64,000 nt of DNA, from NCBI RefSeq assembly GCF_035497915.1, contig NZ_DATJCS010000036.1, forward strand, positions 139,958 to 203,957, written 5' to 3'. A model generated the notes under the pieces. It did not search any database, was not told where the DNA came from, and saw only the letters and a program-made list of their open reading frames with translations. This document shows positions 17,790 to 26,688 of this stretch, piece after piece. Numbering within the stretch: the first letter of the stretch is position 1; each line of letters starts with the position of its first letter. Made by a program: the position numbers and the translations under genes. The DNA is from Serpens sp035497915. GTDB taxonomy: Bacteria; Pseudomonadota; Gammaproteobacteria; Pseudomonadales; Pseudomonadaceae.

Positions 17790-18841
17790 GTACCCAAAGC
17801 AGCGACACCACCAACTCGACCGAGCCGGTCAGCCGGGTAGTCACCACGAACACCCTGCCCAGCCCGATCGAGCAGGCCGCCATCCTCATGCTGAGCATGG
17901 ACGACGAGGCCGCCGCCGGCGTGCTCAAGCACTTCTCCCGCGAGGAGATCATTGCCGTCAGCCAGGCCATGGCGCGCCTGTCCAACATCAAGCTGAACCA
18001 GGTCACCGAGGTGATCGGGCGCTTCTTCGAGGACTACAAGGAGCAGAGCAGCATCAAGGGCGCCAGCCGCAGCTACCTGGATGGCATGCTGGCCAAGGCG
18101 CTGGGCGGCGAGATTACCCGCACCCTGCTGGACAGCATCTATGGCGAGGAAATCCGCGCCAAGATGTCCCGGCTCGAATGGCTCGACCCGCGCCAGCTGG
18201 CCACGCTGATCGCCACCGAGCACGCGCAGATGCAGGCGGTGTTCATCGCCTTCCTGCCGCCGGGTCAGGCCACCGAGGTGCTCGAATGCCTGCCGATCGA
18301 GCAGCAGGATGACCTGCTCTACCGTATCGCCAACCTGAACGAGATCAGCGGCGACGTGATCGCCGAGCTGGAACAGCTGATCGGCCGCAGCCTCAGCGTG
18401 CTGTCCGCCCAGGGCTCGCAGGTGCGCGGCCTGAAGCAGGTGGCGGACATCCTCAACCGCTTCAAGGGCGACCGCATGCAGATGTTCGAGCTGCTGCGCA
18501 GCCACGACGAGTCGCTGGTCGACCGCATCGAAGACCAGATGTACGACTTCTTCATCCTCGCCCGTCAGAGCCAGGAAGTGCTGCAGGCGCTCATCGAGGC
18601 CGTGCCGCTGGAAGAGTGGGTGGTCGCGCTCAAGGGTGCCGAAGCCGAGCTGGTCAAGGCCGTGCTGGGCGCCATGCCGCGCCGCCAGGCGCAGCAGATG
18701 GAAAACATCAAGCGTCGCCAGGGCCCGGTGCCCATCAGCCGCGTCGAGCAGGTGCGCAAGGACATCATGTCCATCGTCCGCGAAATGGCGGCCGACGGCG
18801 AAATCCAGATTCAGCTGTTCCGTGAACAGACGGTCGAGTGA
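17786..18841 (+). CDS. fliG: flagellar motor switch protein FliG
   Basis: A 351-aa protein, somewhat longer than most FliG because of a ~20-residue Thr/Ser-rich N-terminal extension. The armadillo-like N, middle and C domains follow, with the C-terminal torque helix rich in charged residues and the QQMENIKRRQGPVPISRVEQVR region typical of the family. ATGA overlap with fliF; 11 nt to fliH. Confidence 0.95.
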   Translation: MSTQSSDTTNSTEPVSRVVTTNTLPSPIEQAAILMLSMDDEAAAGVLKHFSREEIIAVSQAMARLSNIKLNQVTEVIGRFFEDYKEQSSIKGASRSYLDGMLAKALGGEITRTLLDSIYGEEIRAKMSRLEWLDPRQLATLIATEHAQMQAVFIAFLPPGQATEVLECLPIEQQDDLLYRIANLNEISGDVIAELEQLIGRSLSVLSAQGSQVRGLKQVADILNRFKGDRMQMFELLRSHDESLVDRIEDQMYDFFILARQSQEVLQALIEAVPLEEWVVALKGAEAELVKAVLGAMPRRQAQQMENIKRRQGPVPISRVEQVRKDIMSIVREMAADGEIQIQLFREQTVE

Positions 18842-18852
18842 CAGGTGAGCGC

Positions 18853-19557
18853 ATGACGGTACGAGTGATCAGAGGCGATGCCCGTGGGTGGCGCGTCTAC
18901 CGTTTCCCGCCGCGCCATCGCAGCGTGGTGGCCGGTGACAGTCAGGAAACCCTGACCACCGATCCGGCCGCGCTGCAGCGCGCCCTGGCCGAGGGCTATC
19001 AGGAAGGCCAGGAACGCGGCTTTCAGGAAGGCCGCGAGGAGGGTGTGGAAGCCGGCCGCTCCGAAGGCTACCAGCGTGGGCTGGAGGAAGGTCTGGCCAA
19101 GGGCCTGGAAGACGGTCGTCTGCAGGGCCGACGTGTCTTCGAGCAGGCCAGCGCGCCGCTGGACCGCATGATGGAATCGTTCCGCGCGGCGGTGGGCGAA
19201 TACGAGCGCGGCCGCCGCGAGCAGTTGCTGGAAATGGTCGCCAAGGTGGCCCGCCAGGTGATCCGCGTCGAGCTGACGCTGAATCCGGCACAGCTGCTGA
19301 CCCTGGCCGAGGAAGTGCTCAACACCCTGCCCGGCAATCACGAGGACGTGCAGATCCACCTCAACCCCGAGGAATGCGCACGCATCCGCGACATCGACCC
19401 GGAGCGCGCGCGGCGCTGGAAGCTGGTGCCCGACGACCGTCTGGCCCACGGCGAATGCCGCGTGGTCACCTCCGAGGCGGAAGCCGACATCGGTTGCCAG
19501 CAGCGTCTGGACGCCTGCATGGATACCCTGGCCGGGCACCTCAAGGTCGAGGAGTAA
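18853..19557 (+). CDS. fliH: flagellar export ATPase regulator FliH
   Basis: About 234 aa from ATG 18853 (AGG 7 nt upstream). The N-terminal third carries a run of GxxxG repeats (EGYQEGQERGFQEG..., ~40-95), the hallmark of FliH helices, followed by the conserved C-terminal domain that binds FliI. Lies 6 nt before fliI. Confidence 0.93.
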   Translation: MTVRVIRGDARGWRVYRFPPRHRSVVAGDSQETLTTDPAALQRALAEGYQEGQERGFQEGREEGVEAGRSEGYQRGLEEGLAKGLEDGRLQGRRVFEQASAPLDRMMESFRAAVGEYERGRREQLLEMVAKVARQVIRVELTLNPAQLLTLAEEVLNTLPGNHEDVQIHLNPEECARIRDIDPERARRWKLVPDDRLAHGECRVVTSEAEADIGCQQRLDACMDTLAGHLKVEE

Positions 19558-19563
19558 TCGGCC

Positions 19564-20895
19564 ATGCTGCTGGACAGTGACGCCCTCGACGAGGCCCTGA
19601 AATCCCTCGACAGCGTCCAGCTGGCCAAGGTCAGCGGACGCCTGGTGCGGGTGTCCGGGCTGATCCTGGAAGGGCTCGGCTGTCACCAGCCGACCGGCCA
19701 GCGCTGCTACGTGGAACAGACCGACGGCAGCCTGCTGGAAGCCCAGGTGGTGGGCTTCAACCGCGAAATCACCTACCTGATGCCGTTCAAAAAGCCGCTG
19801 GGCCTGGCCACCGGCGCGCGCATCTTCCCGATCCGCGAGGAAGCACGCCTGCGCATCGACGACTCCTGGCTCGGCCGGGTGGTCAACGGCCTCGGCGAGC
19901 CGCTGGACGACCAGGGCAAGCTGACCGGCCACGACCTGCTGCCGCCGCTGCCGCCGCCAGTCAACCCGCTGCGCCGCCGTCCCGTGGAAGAGCCGCTGGA
20001 CGTCGGCGTGCGCGCCATCAACTCGATGCTCACCCTCGGCAAGGGCCAGCGGGTCGGCCTGTTCGCCGGCAGCGGCGTGGGCAAGAGCGTGCTGCTGGGC
20101 ATGATCACCCGGCAGACCAAGGCCGACGTGGTGGTGGTTGGCCTGATCGGCGAGCGCGGCCGTGAAGTGCAGGAGTTCATCCTGCATTCCCTCGGCCCGG
20201 AGGGTCTGCGCAAGGCGGTGGTGGTGGTGGCCCCGGCCAACGAGTCGCCGCTGATGCGCCTGAAGGCCGCCGACCTATGCCACAGCATCGCCGCGTACTT
20301 CCGCGACCGCGGCCAGGACGTGCTGCTGCTGATGGATTCGCTGACCCGCTACGCCATGGCCCAGCGCGAGATCGCCCTGGCGCTGGGCGAGCCGCCGGCC
20401 ACCAAGGGCTATCCGCCGTCGGTGTTCGGCATGCTGCCGGAGCTGGTGGAAAGCGCCGGCAATGGCGCCAGTCCGACCGGCAGCCTGAGCGCGCTGTACA
20501 CGGTGCTGGCCGAGGGCGACGACCATCAGGATCCGATCGTTGACTGCGCCCGGGCGATTCTCGACGGCCACATCGTGTTGTCGCGCAAGCTGGCCGAGGT
20601 CGGCCACTACCCGGCCATCGACATCGGCGCCTCGGTGAGCCGCTGCATGGCCCAGGTCACCGGCCCCGAACACCGCAACGCCGCGCGCCTGCTCAAGGAG
20701 CTGTACAGCACCTACGAGAAGATCCGCGAACTGATCCCGCTGGGTGGCTACACCCCGGGCGCCGACGCCAAGACCGACCGCGCCGTGCAGCTGGCGCCGG
20801 CCATCGAGCGTTTCCTGCGCCAGGAAACCGGCCAGGACGCCGACCTCGAGTTCAGCGTGCGCACGCTGCAGCAACTGCTCGGGAGCCGCGGATGA
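19564..20895 (+). CDS. fliI: flagellum-specific ATPase FliI
   Basis: A 443-aa protein and close relative of F1-ATPase beta. Walker A is GLFAGSGVGKS (~162-172), Walker B lies in VLLLMDSLTRYA, and the FliI-specific VGLIGERGREV follows Walker A. It powers unfolding of export substrates together with FliH and FliJ. It overlaps fliJ by 4 nt. Confidence 0.95.
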   Translation: MLLDSDALDEALKSLDSVQLAKVSGRLVRVSGLILEGLGCHQPTGQRCYVEQTDGSLLEAQVVGFNREITYLMPFKKPLGLATGARIFPIREEARLRIDDSWLGRVVNGLGEPLDDQGKLTGHDLLPPLPPPVNPLRRRPVEEPLDVGVRAINSMLTLGKGQRVGLFAGSGVGKSVLLGMITRQTKADVVVVGLIGERGREVQEFILHSLGPEGLRKAVVVVAPANESPLMRLKAADLCHSIAAYFRDRGQDVLLLMDSLTRYAMAQREIALALGEPPATKGYPPSVFGMLPELVESAGNGASPTGSLSALYTVLAEGDDHQDPIVDCARAILDGHIVLSRKLAEVGHYPAIDIGASVSRCMAQVTGPEHRNAARLLKELYSTYEKIRELIPLGGYTPGADAKTDRAVQLAPAIERFLRQETGQDADLEFSVRTLQQLLGSRG

Positions 20896-21317
20896 AGGAC
20901 CAGCTGAACACCCTCGGCAAGCTGGCCGCCATCCGCCAGATGCGCGTGCGGCAGATGCTCGGCCGCGTGCAGTACCAGCGCAACCTGTGCCAGCGCTACC
21001 GCAACAACATCAGCGGCCTGGGCCGCCTGAGCGAGTACGTGGGCGGTTCGGAAACCGGGCTGCACCGTCTCAACCAGCAGCAGTACAAGACCAACCTGTA
21101 CAAGATGATCGATCTGCAGCGCCGCGAACTGGCCACCGCCGAGGAGCACCTGGAGCGCCTGCAGGGCGATCTGCTGCGCGCCATGCGCAGCGAGAAGGCG
21201 CTGGAGCAGTTCATCGACGGCAAGGCCGACGAGTGGAACCGCGAGCTGGTGCGCCAGGAACAGAAGATCCAGGACGCCCTGGCCAGCCAGTCCTGGTGGC
21301 GCGGTACCGGGACCTAG
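20892..21317 (+). CDS. fliJ: flagellar export protein FliJ
   Basis: A 141-aa predominantly helical coiled-coil protein, rich in Arg, Gln and Glu, with the position and size of FliJ. Sequence conservation in this family is low, so the call relies on length, coiled coil and the ATGA overlap with fliI. Last gene of the plus-strand run; fliK, motor and flagellin genes are not in the window. Confidence 0.85.
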   Translation: MKDQLNTLGKLAAIRQMRVRQMLGRVQYQRNLCQRYRNNISGLGRLSEYVGGSETGLHRLNQQQYKTNLYKMIDLQRRELATAEEHLERLQGDLLRAMRSEKALEQFIDGKADEWNRELVRQEQKIQDALASQSWWRGTGT

Positions 21318-21340
21318 CGGCAAGCTGGTACGGCGCCCGG

Positions 21341-21413
21341 TAGGAGCGAATTCATTCGCGAGCTGTTGGGCGCGGCCTGCACGAAAGAGCTCGCGGACAA
21401 GTCCGCTCCCACC
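21341..21413. repeat. REPIN-like palindromic repeat pair, copy 1
   Basis: Starts with TAGGAGCGAATTCATTCGCGAG and ends, in inverted orientation, with CTCGCGGACAAGTCCGCTCCCACC. Such head-to-tail REP pairs are typical of Pseudomonas intergenic DNA. Two further copies lie at 36961-37032 and 53228-53343. Confidence 0.8.
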
Positions 21414-21507
21414 AAAGCCGTGGCCCACGAAAGCGGCTACCGGCCACCCGTCGCGCTGCGCTGTCGCTCGCCGTGTGCCGGCCATACTTGCCGGCGAGGT
21501 GATCGCC

Positions 21508-22077
21508 ATGTCCGACACGAGCGCCGCGCTGATTCTCGATACCGCCCTGTCACTGGCCGAAGCCCGCGGCTGGGAACGCCTGCAGCTGTATGAGGTGGCC
21601 GATGCGCTGGGCATCGGCCTGGACGCCATCGCCCGCCACTATCCGGACAAGGACGCCCTGGTCGACGCCTGGTTCGCCCGCGCCGAACAGGCGATGCTGG
21701 CACGTGCCCGCGATGAGGATCTGGCAGCCCTGTTGCCAGCCGAGCGGCTGGAGGAGCTGCTGGTGGCCTGGCTGAGAGCACTGGAGCCCTATCACGCGCT
21801 GGCGGGCCAGATGCTGCTCTACAAGCTGGAGCCGGGGCATCTGCACCTGCAACTGGGTGGCCTGCACAGCCTGAGCCGGGTGGTGCAGTGGTGGCGAGCC
21901 GGCGCGCGGCTGCGGGGTGTCTGGCTGAACCGTATCGGCCAGGAATGCCTGCTCAGCGGCCTGTTCCTGCGCACCTTCTGCCACTGGCTGCGACGGCCCG
22001 ATCCGGATCTGGCCGAGACCCGCCGCTACCTGCGCCGCCGCTTCGATAGCGTCCCGCTGCGCTACCTGCTGCACTAG
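21508..22077 (+). CDS. TetR-like transcriptional regulator
   Basis: About 189 aa from ATG 21508 (GAGG 8 nt upstream); a GTG/ATG further upstream is less likely. Residues ~8-55 form a TetR-type helix-turn-helix (LQLYEVADALGIGLDAIARHYPDKDAL). The C-terminal ligand domain is unusual in its Trp and Arg content and shows no family I can name. It stands alone after the flagellar run; the target is unknown. Confidence 0.7.
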   Translation: MSDTSAALILDTALSLAEARGWERLQLYEVADALGIGLDAIARHYPDKDALVDAWFARAEQAMLARARDEDLAALLPAERLEELLVAWLRALEPYHALAGQMLLYKLEPGHLHLQLGGLHSLSRVVQWWRAGARLRGVWLNRIGQECLLSGLFLRTFCHWLRRPDPDLAETRRYLRRRFDSVPLRYLLH

Positions 22078-22171
22078 TTGTGCTGACGCAGCCAGAAACA
22101 CTCTGTGCTGGCATTCACTCCGGCCGCTGGGCAAGATGACGCGCGTGAATCAATCAATTGGGATATCCCTG

Positions 22172-23035
22172 ATGCAGCATTTTCTCAGTATTGCCCTGGC
22201 CTTCTGCCTGGGCCTGACCTTCACCCTGGATGCCGACGCGGCGCGTCTGGGTAACAAGAAGAGCTTTGGTTCCGCTCCGTCTCACCAGACCCGTCAGGCC
22301 GCTCCGGCCCAGCAGGCCCAGGCTCCGGCCGCGCGTCCGGGTGCCGCCGCGCCGGCCGCCAGTGGCGCTTCCCGCTGGCTCGGCCCGCTGGCCGGCATCG
22401 CCGCCGGTGGCCTGCTGGCTTCCATGTTCATGGGTGACGGCTTCGAGGGCCTGCAGATCATGGACATGCTGATCTTCGGCCTGATCGCCTTCGTGATCTT
22501 CAAGCTGATCGCCGCGCGCCGCCGCAAGGCCCAGGCCGCCATGCCCCAGCAGCAGTACGCCACCGCCGGCGCGCCGCCGGTCATGCAGCGCGAAGCCCAG
22601 GGCACCAACATCTTCGGGCAGGCCCTCGGCGCCACGGCGTCCGCCGCGCCGGTGATCAACGCGCCGGCCTGGTTCAACGAACAGCGTTTCATCGAGCAGG
22701 CCCGTGGCCACTTCCTGGAGCTGCAGCAGCACTGGGATGCCGCCGAGATGGACAAGATCGCCGAGTTCGTCACCCCGCAGATCCTGGAGTTCCTGACCCA
22801 GGAGCGTCAGTCGCTGGGCGATGGCTTCCAGTCCACCTACATCGACAACCTGAACGTGGTGCTCGATGGCGTGGACGACAACGCGGACAAGACCGTGGCC
22901 ACCCTGACCTTCACTGGCGTGAGCAAGACCTCGCGCTTCGACCAGGGCGAAGTGTTCAGCGAAAGCTGGCGCATGGAGCGCGAGCAGGGCGAGAACCAGC
23001 CCTGGCTGCTGGCCGGTATCCGCCAGAACGGTTGA
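22172..23035 (+). CDS. Tim44-like domain inner-membrane protein
   Basis: About 287 aa from ATG 22172 (GGGA 8 nt upstream); ATG 22136 would only lengthen the signal region. A signal peptide (~1-22) is followed by an Ala/Pro/Gln-rich stretch, two hydrophobic segments (~70-120) and a C-terminal Tim44-like domain (~165-285, FNEQRFIEQARGHF ... PWLLAGI). In Pseudomonas such proteins are membrane-anchored and of poorly defined function. A clear terminator follows. Confidence 0.8.
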   Translation: MQHFLSIALAFCLGLTFTLDADAARLGNKKSFGSAPSHQTRQAAPAQQAQAPAARPGAAAPAASGASRWLGPLAGIAAGGLLASMFMGDGFEGLQIMDMLIFGLIAFVIFKLIAARRRKAQAAMPQQQYATAGAPPVMQREAQGTNIFGQALGATASAAPVINAPAWFNEQRFIEQARGHFLELQQHWDAAEMDKIAEFVTPQILEFLTQERQSLGDGFQSTYIDNLNVVLDGVDDNADKTVATLTFTGVSKTSRFDQGEVFSESWRMEREQGENQPWLLAGIRQNG

Positions 23036-23053
23036 ACGATTGGGCAGAAGGAA

Positions 23054-23080
23054 GACCCGGGCTTGTCCCGGGTTTTTCTT
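23054..23080 (+). terminator. Rho-independent terminator after the Tim44-domain gene
   Basis: A hairpin of GACCCGGG and CCCGGGTT around a short loop, followed by TTTTTCTTTT, 19 nt after the stop codon. Confidence 0.85.
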
Positions 23081-23136
23081 TTGCGCGGTGTTCGGGCTGC
23101 GCTATAAAGCGCGCATTTCCCACAGGAGTCCCGTCG

Positions 23137-23550
23137 ATGGAAGACGTCATCGATCAGCTGCGTGAACTCAACGAACCGGTGCCGGTGCCGCTGGAACTGC
23201 CGGAGGAGGAGACCCTGGTGGAAATCCAGGAACAGATCCTCATCCACCTGCCCTTCGAGCTGCGCGAGTTCCTGCTGAAGGTCAGCGATGTGGTCTACGG
23301 CCGCCTGGAGCCGGTGACCGCCAGCGATCCGCAGTCTCACACCTACCTGCCGGAAGTCGCCGCCAATGCCTGGGACGCCGGCATGCCGCGCTACCTGGTG
23401 CCGCTGTGCCAGGTCGGCCGCGACTACTACGCGGTCGACCCGGAGGGCGAGGTGTTCCTGTGGCGCGAGGACACCGGCGAGCTGGACGACGAGACCTGGG
23501 AGTCGGTGTGGCACTGGGCGCGCGACGTCTGGCTGGAAGGCGGGGCGTAA
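23137..23550 (+). CDS. SMI1/KNR4 (SUKH)-like protein
   Basis: A 137-aa acidic soluble protein from ATG 23137 (CAGGAG upstream). The pattern LPFELREFLLKVSDVVYGRLEP followed by a Trp- and Asp-rich C-terminal part fits the SMI1/KNR4 fold. Members in polymorphic-toxin loci act as immunity proteins, others are housekeeping; no toxin gene is adjacent, so nothing specific can be said. Confidence 0.65.
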   Translation: MEDVIDQLRELNEPVPVPLELPEEETLVEIQEQILIHLPFELREFLLKVSDVVYGRLEPVTASDPQSHTYLPEVAANAWDAGMPRYLVPLCQVGRDYYAVDPEGEVFLWREDTGELDDETWESVWHWARDVWLEGGA

Positions 23551-23564
23551 GGCGCGGGGCCTTT

Positions 23565-23656
23565 GTAGGGCCGGCGGCAGAGTCGAATACGGCGCATTGG
23601 TACCGTTCCCACCCCAGTCGGCCGGCATAAAGCTGGCCGGGTAGGTCCGGCCCTAC
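23565..23656. repeat. MITE-like element with 10-bp inverted ends, copy 1
   Basis: The 92-bp element begins GTAGGGCCGG and ends CCGGCCCTAC, a perfect 10-bp inverted pair. Its interior (TCGAATACGGCGCA ... CAGTCGGCCGGCAT) is repeated in the next element. It has no coding capacity. Confidence 0.8.
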
Positions 23657-23683
23657 AGGCTTGGGCGAAGCACCCGCTTCCTT

Positions 23684-23773
23684 GTCGGGCCGGCTTTACG
23701 CCGGCCGGCGGAATCGAATACGGCGCACCGGTATCGTTACTAACCCAGTCGGCCGGCATGAAGCCGGCCCCAC
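23684..23773. repeat. MITE-like element, copy 2 (diverged ends)
   Basis: Shares the interior TCGAATACGGCGCA and CAGTCGGCCGGCAT with the element 27 bp to its left. Its ends GTCGGGCCGG and CCGGCCCCAC are an imperfect inverted pair. Located between the SUKH-like gene and aguA. Confidence 0.75.
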
Positions 23774-23782
23774 AGGCCCCAA

Positions 23783-24889
23783 TCAATCGGCCCGTTGCGG
23801 CGCCGGCTGTTGCTGGGTGATGCAATGGATGTTGCCGCCGCCGAGCAGGATTTCGCGGCCCGGCACCATCACCACCCGGTGTTCCGGGAACAGCCGCCGC
23901 AGTAGCTGCTCGGTCTCGGCGTCCCGCGGGTCGTCGAATGCGGGCGCGATGATGCCGCCGTTCACGATCAGGAAGTTGATGTAGGAGCCGGCGAGGCGGA
24001 TCGATGGATCGCGCGGCTGGCTGCCGACCGCGCGGTCGACGCCAGCGCATTCCTCTTCGGTCGCGTACAGCGGGCCGGGGATCGGCATGCGGTGCACGGT
24101 CAGCTGGCGCCCACGGGCATCGCGACTGCTTTCCAGGGCCCGCAGCGCCGCGCGGCAGCGGGCGTGGTTGGGGTCGGCAGGGTCGTCGGTCCAGGCCAGC
24201 AGTACCTCGCCGGGGCGCACGAAGCAGCAGAAATTGTCCACATGGCCGTCGGTCTCGTCGCTGAACAGGCCGTCCGGCAGCCAGATCACCGTCTCCACCG
24301 CCAGATGCTCGCGCAGCACAGCTTCGATCTGTGTGCGGTCCAGGTGCGGATTGCGGTTGGGGTTGAGCAGGCATTCCTCGGTGGTCAGCAGCGTGCCCTC
24401 GCCGTCCACGTGAATGGCGCCGCCTTCCAGCACGAAGCCGGGCGTGACGTAGCGGGCGCAACGCTCGATGCCCAGCACCTTGCCGGCCACCTGGCTGTCG
24501 CGCTGCCAGGGCCAGTACAGGCCACCGTTGAAGCCGCCCCAGGCGTTGAAGTCCCAGTCCACGCCGCGCACCCGGCCGCCGCCATCGATGACGAAGGTCG
24601 GGCCGGTGTCGCGTATCCAGGCATCATCGCTGCTCATTTCCACCAGACGGATGTTCGGCTGCCCGCCCAGCCGTGCGCTGGCGTTCTCGTACTGCGCGGC
24701 GGACACACCGATGCTCACCGGCTCGAAGCGGGCAATGGCCTCGGCCACGGCGCAGAACGCCGCCTGCGCCGGCTTGCCACCCAGGCGCCAGTTGTCCGGG
24801 CGTTCCGGCCAGAGCATCCAGGTCTGGCTGTGCGGTTCCCATTCCGCCGGCATGCGAAAGCCGTCGGCGCGTGGGGTCTTCAGCGCCAT
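23783..24889 (-). CDS. aguA: agmatine deiminase
   Basis: A 368-aa protein of normal length. It hydrolyses agmatine to N-carbamoylputrescine and ammonia. Family motifs are visible: DDAWIRDTGP (~85), WDFNAWGG (~110), EGGAIHVDGEG, DETDGHVDNF, and GGGNIHCITQ with catalytic Cys356. It is preceded by aguB after 2 nt, so the two are one transcript acting in consecutive steps. Confidence 0.96.
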   Translation of the reverse strand: MALKTPRADGFRMPAEWEPHSQTWMLWPERPDNWRLGGKPAQAAFCAVAEAIARFEPVSIGVSAAQYENASARLGGQPNIRLVEMSSDDAWIRDTGPTFVIDGGGRVRGVDWDFNAWGGFNGGLYWPWQRDSQVAGKVLGIERCARYVTPGFVLEGGAIHVDGEGTLLTTEECLLNPNRNPHLDRTQIEAVLREHLAVETVIWLPDGLFSDETDGHVDNFCCFVRPGEVLLAWTDDPADPNHARCRAALRALESSRDARGRQLTVHRMPIPGPLYATEEECAGVDRAVGSQPRDPSIRLAGSYINFLIVNGGIIAPAFDDPRDAETEQLLRRLFPEHRVVMVPGREILLGGGNIHCITQQQPAPQRAD

Positions 24890-24891
24890 GT

Positions 24892-25770
<879 letters not shown>

Positions 25771-25840
25771 GGCGGTAACCTCGCGATCCGGTGACAGGCT
25801 AAGGATGGCCCCTGCGGGCCTCGAATGGCAGGGATATATA

Positions 25841-25918
25841 GCCGATAAATATCGATAAATGAAGGCTGCCAATCCGAACCGTGGGCATCTATCCAGGATA
25901 AATGCCGATAAATATCGA
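25841..25918. promoter_or_regulatory. duplicated 15-bp operator candidate for AguR
   Basis: GCCGATAAATATCGA occurs exactly at 25841-25855 and 25904-25918. Its core CGATA-AA-TATCG is an inverted repeat, as expected for a TetR dimer site. Extra GATAAAT half-sites adjoin each copy. The sites lie between aguR and aguB, 70-150 bp before aguB. AguR control of aguBA is known in P. aeruginosa; assignment of this sequence to it is inferred. Confidence 0.65.
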
Positions 25919-25920
25919 AT

Positions 25921-26562
25921 TCAGGCGTGCGGTGCGGCGCGCTTGTTCAGCCAGGGCGGCAGATACAGCCCCAGGTAGGCGATGATCACTCGCAGGCCTT
26001 CCTCGCGCCAGCGCGGGGTGATCTGGCCATGCTGCTGCACCGAGCTGGCGTATACCCGGTCGGCCAGTTCGATGGCCAGGGCGAAGATGTCGATGTCCTC
26101 CGGCAGCGCCGGCAGCAGGAAATGCCGCTCGAACAGGCTGTGCAGCAGGCGACCCAGTTCCAGGTCGTGCCGCTGGTCGGCCTGAGTCAGCTCGCTCAGG
26201 CCGTGCTGGGCGAGGATCAGCTGGCGGGCCGCCGGATCGGCGGCATAGATGTCCACCATGCGCTGCTCCAGCTGCGCCGCCAGGTCGTGCCAGTTGCCCA
26301 GCGTGGCGTGTTCCACCGGAATGGCGAGCACGTCGCGAAACGCGGCGTGCACCTGGGCGGCCAGCGACTGCAGCAGCAGGGGCACGTTGGGAAAGAAGTG
26401 ATAGACCGATGAGGGCGGAATGCCGGCGCGCTCGGCCACCGCATAGATGCTCAGCTCGGCGACGCCGCCTTCGGCCAGCAGCGCCCGGGCCGCGGCATGG
26501 ATGGCGTCGATGCGCGCCTGGCTGCTGGCGCGGGGTTTACGAGTGGGCGAGGAGCAAGCCAT
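25921..26562 (-). CDS. aguR: TetR-family repressor of agmatine catabolism
   Basis: A 213-aa protein. The helix-turn-helix is at ~35-65 (LSIYAVAERAGIPPSSVYHFFPN), followed by a ligand-binding domain. It precedes aguBA on the same strand as in P. aeruginosa, where AguR releases DNA on binding agmatine or N-carbamoylputrescine. Its stop codon abuts the second operator copy. Confidence 0.85.
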   Translation of the reverse strand: MACSSPTRKPRASSQARIDAIHAAARALLAEGGVAELSIYAVAERAGIPPSSVYHFFPNVPLLLQSLAAQVHAAFRDVLAIPVEHATLGNWHDLAAQLEQRMVDIYAADPAARQLILAQHGLSELTQADQRHDLELGRLLHSLFERHFLLPALPEDIDIFALAIELADRVYASSVQQHGQITPRWREEGLRVIIAYLGLYLPPWLNKRAAPHA

Positions 26563-26688
26563 GGGGAACTCGAGGACGGATTTTCGGATGTAGGTCAGCG
26601 ACCGCCGGGCTCAGGGCCACGGCGGGGGGCGCATTGTCCGGCAAGTGACCGGGCAGCGGTGCGATGCGTGTCGCATTTGCCCGGCGAC

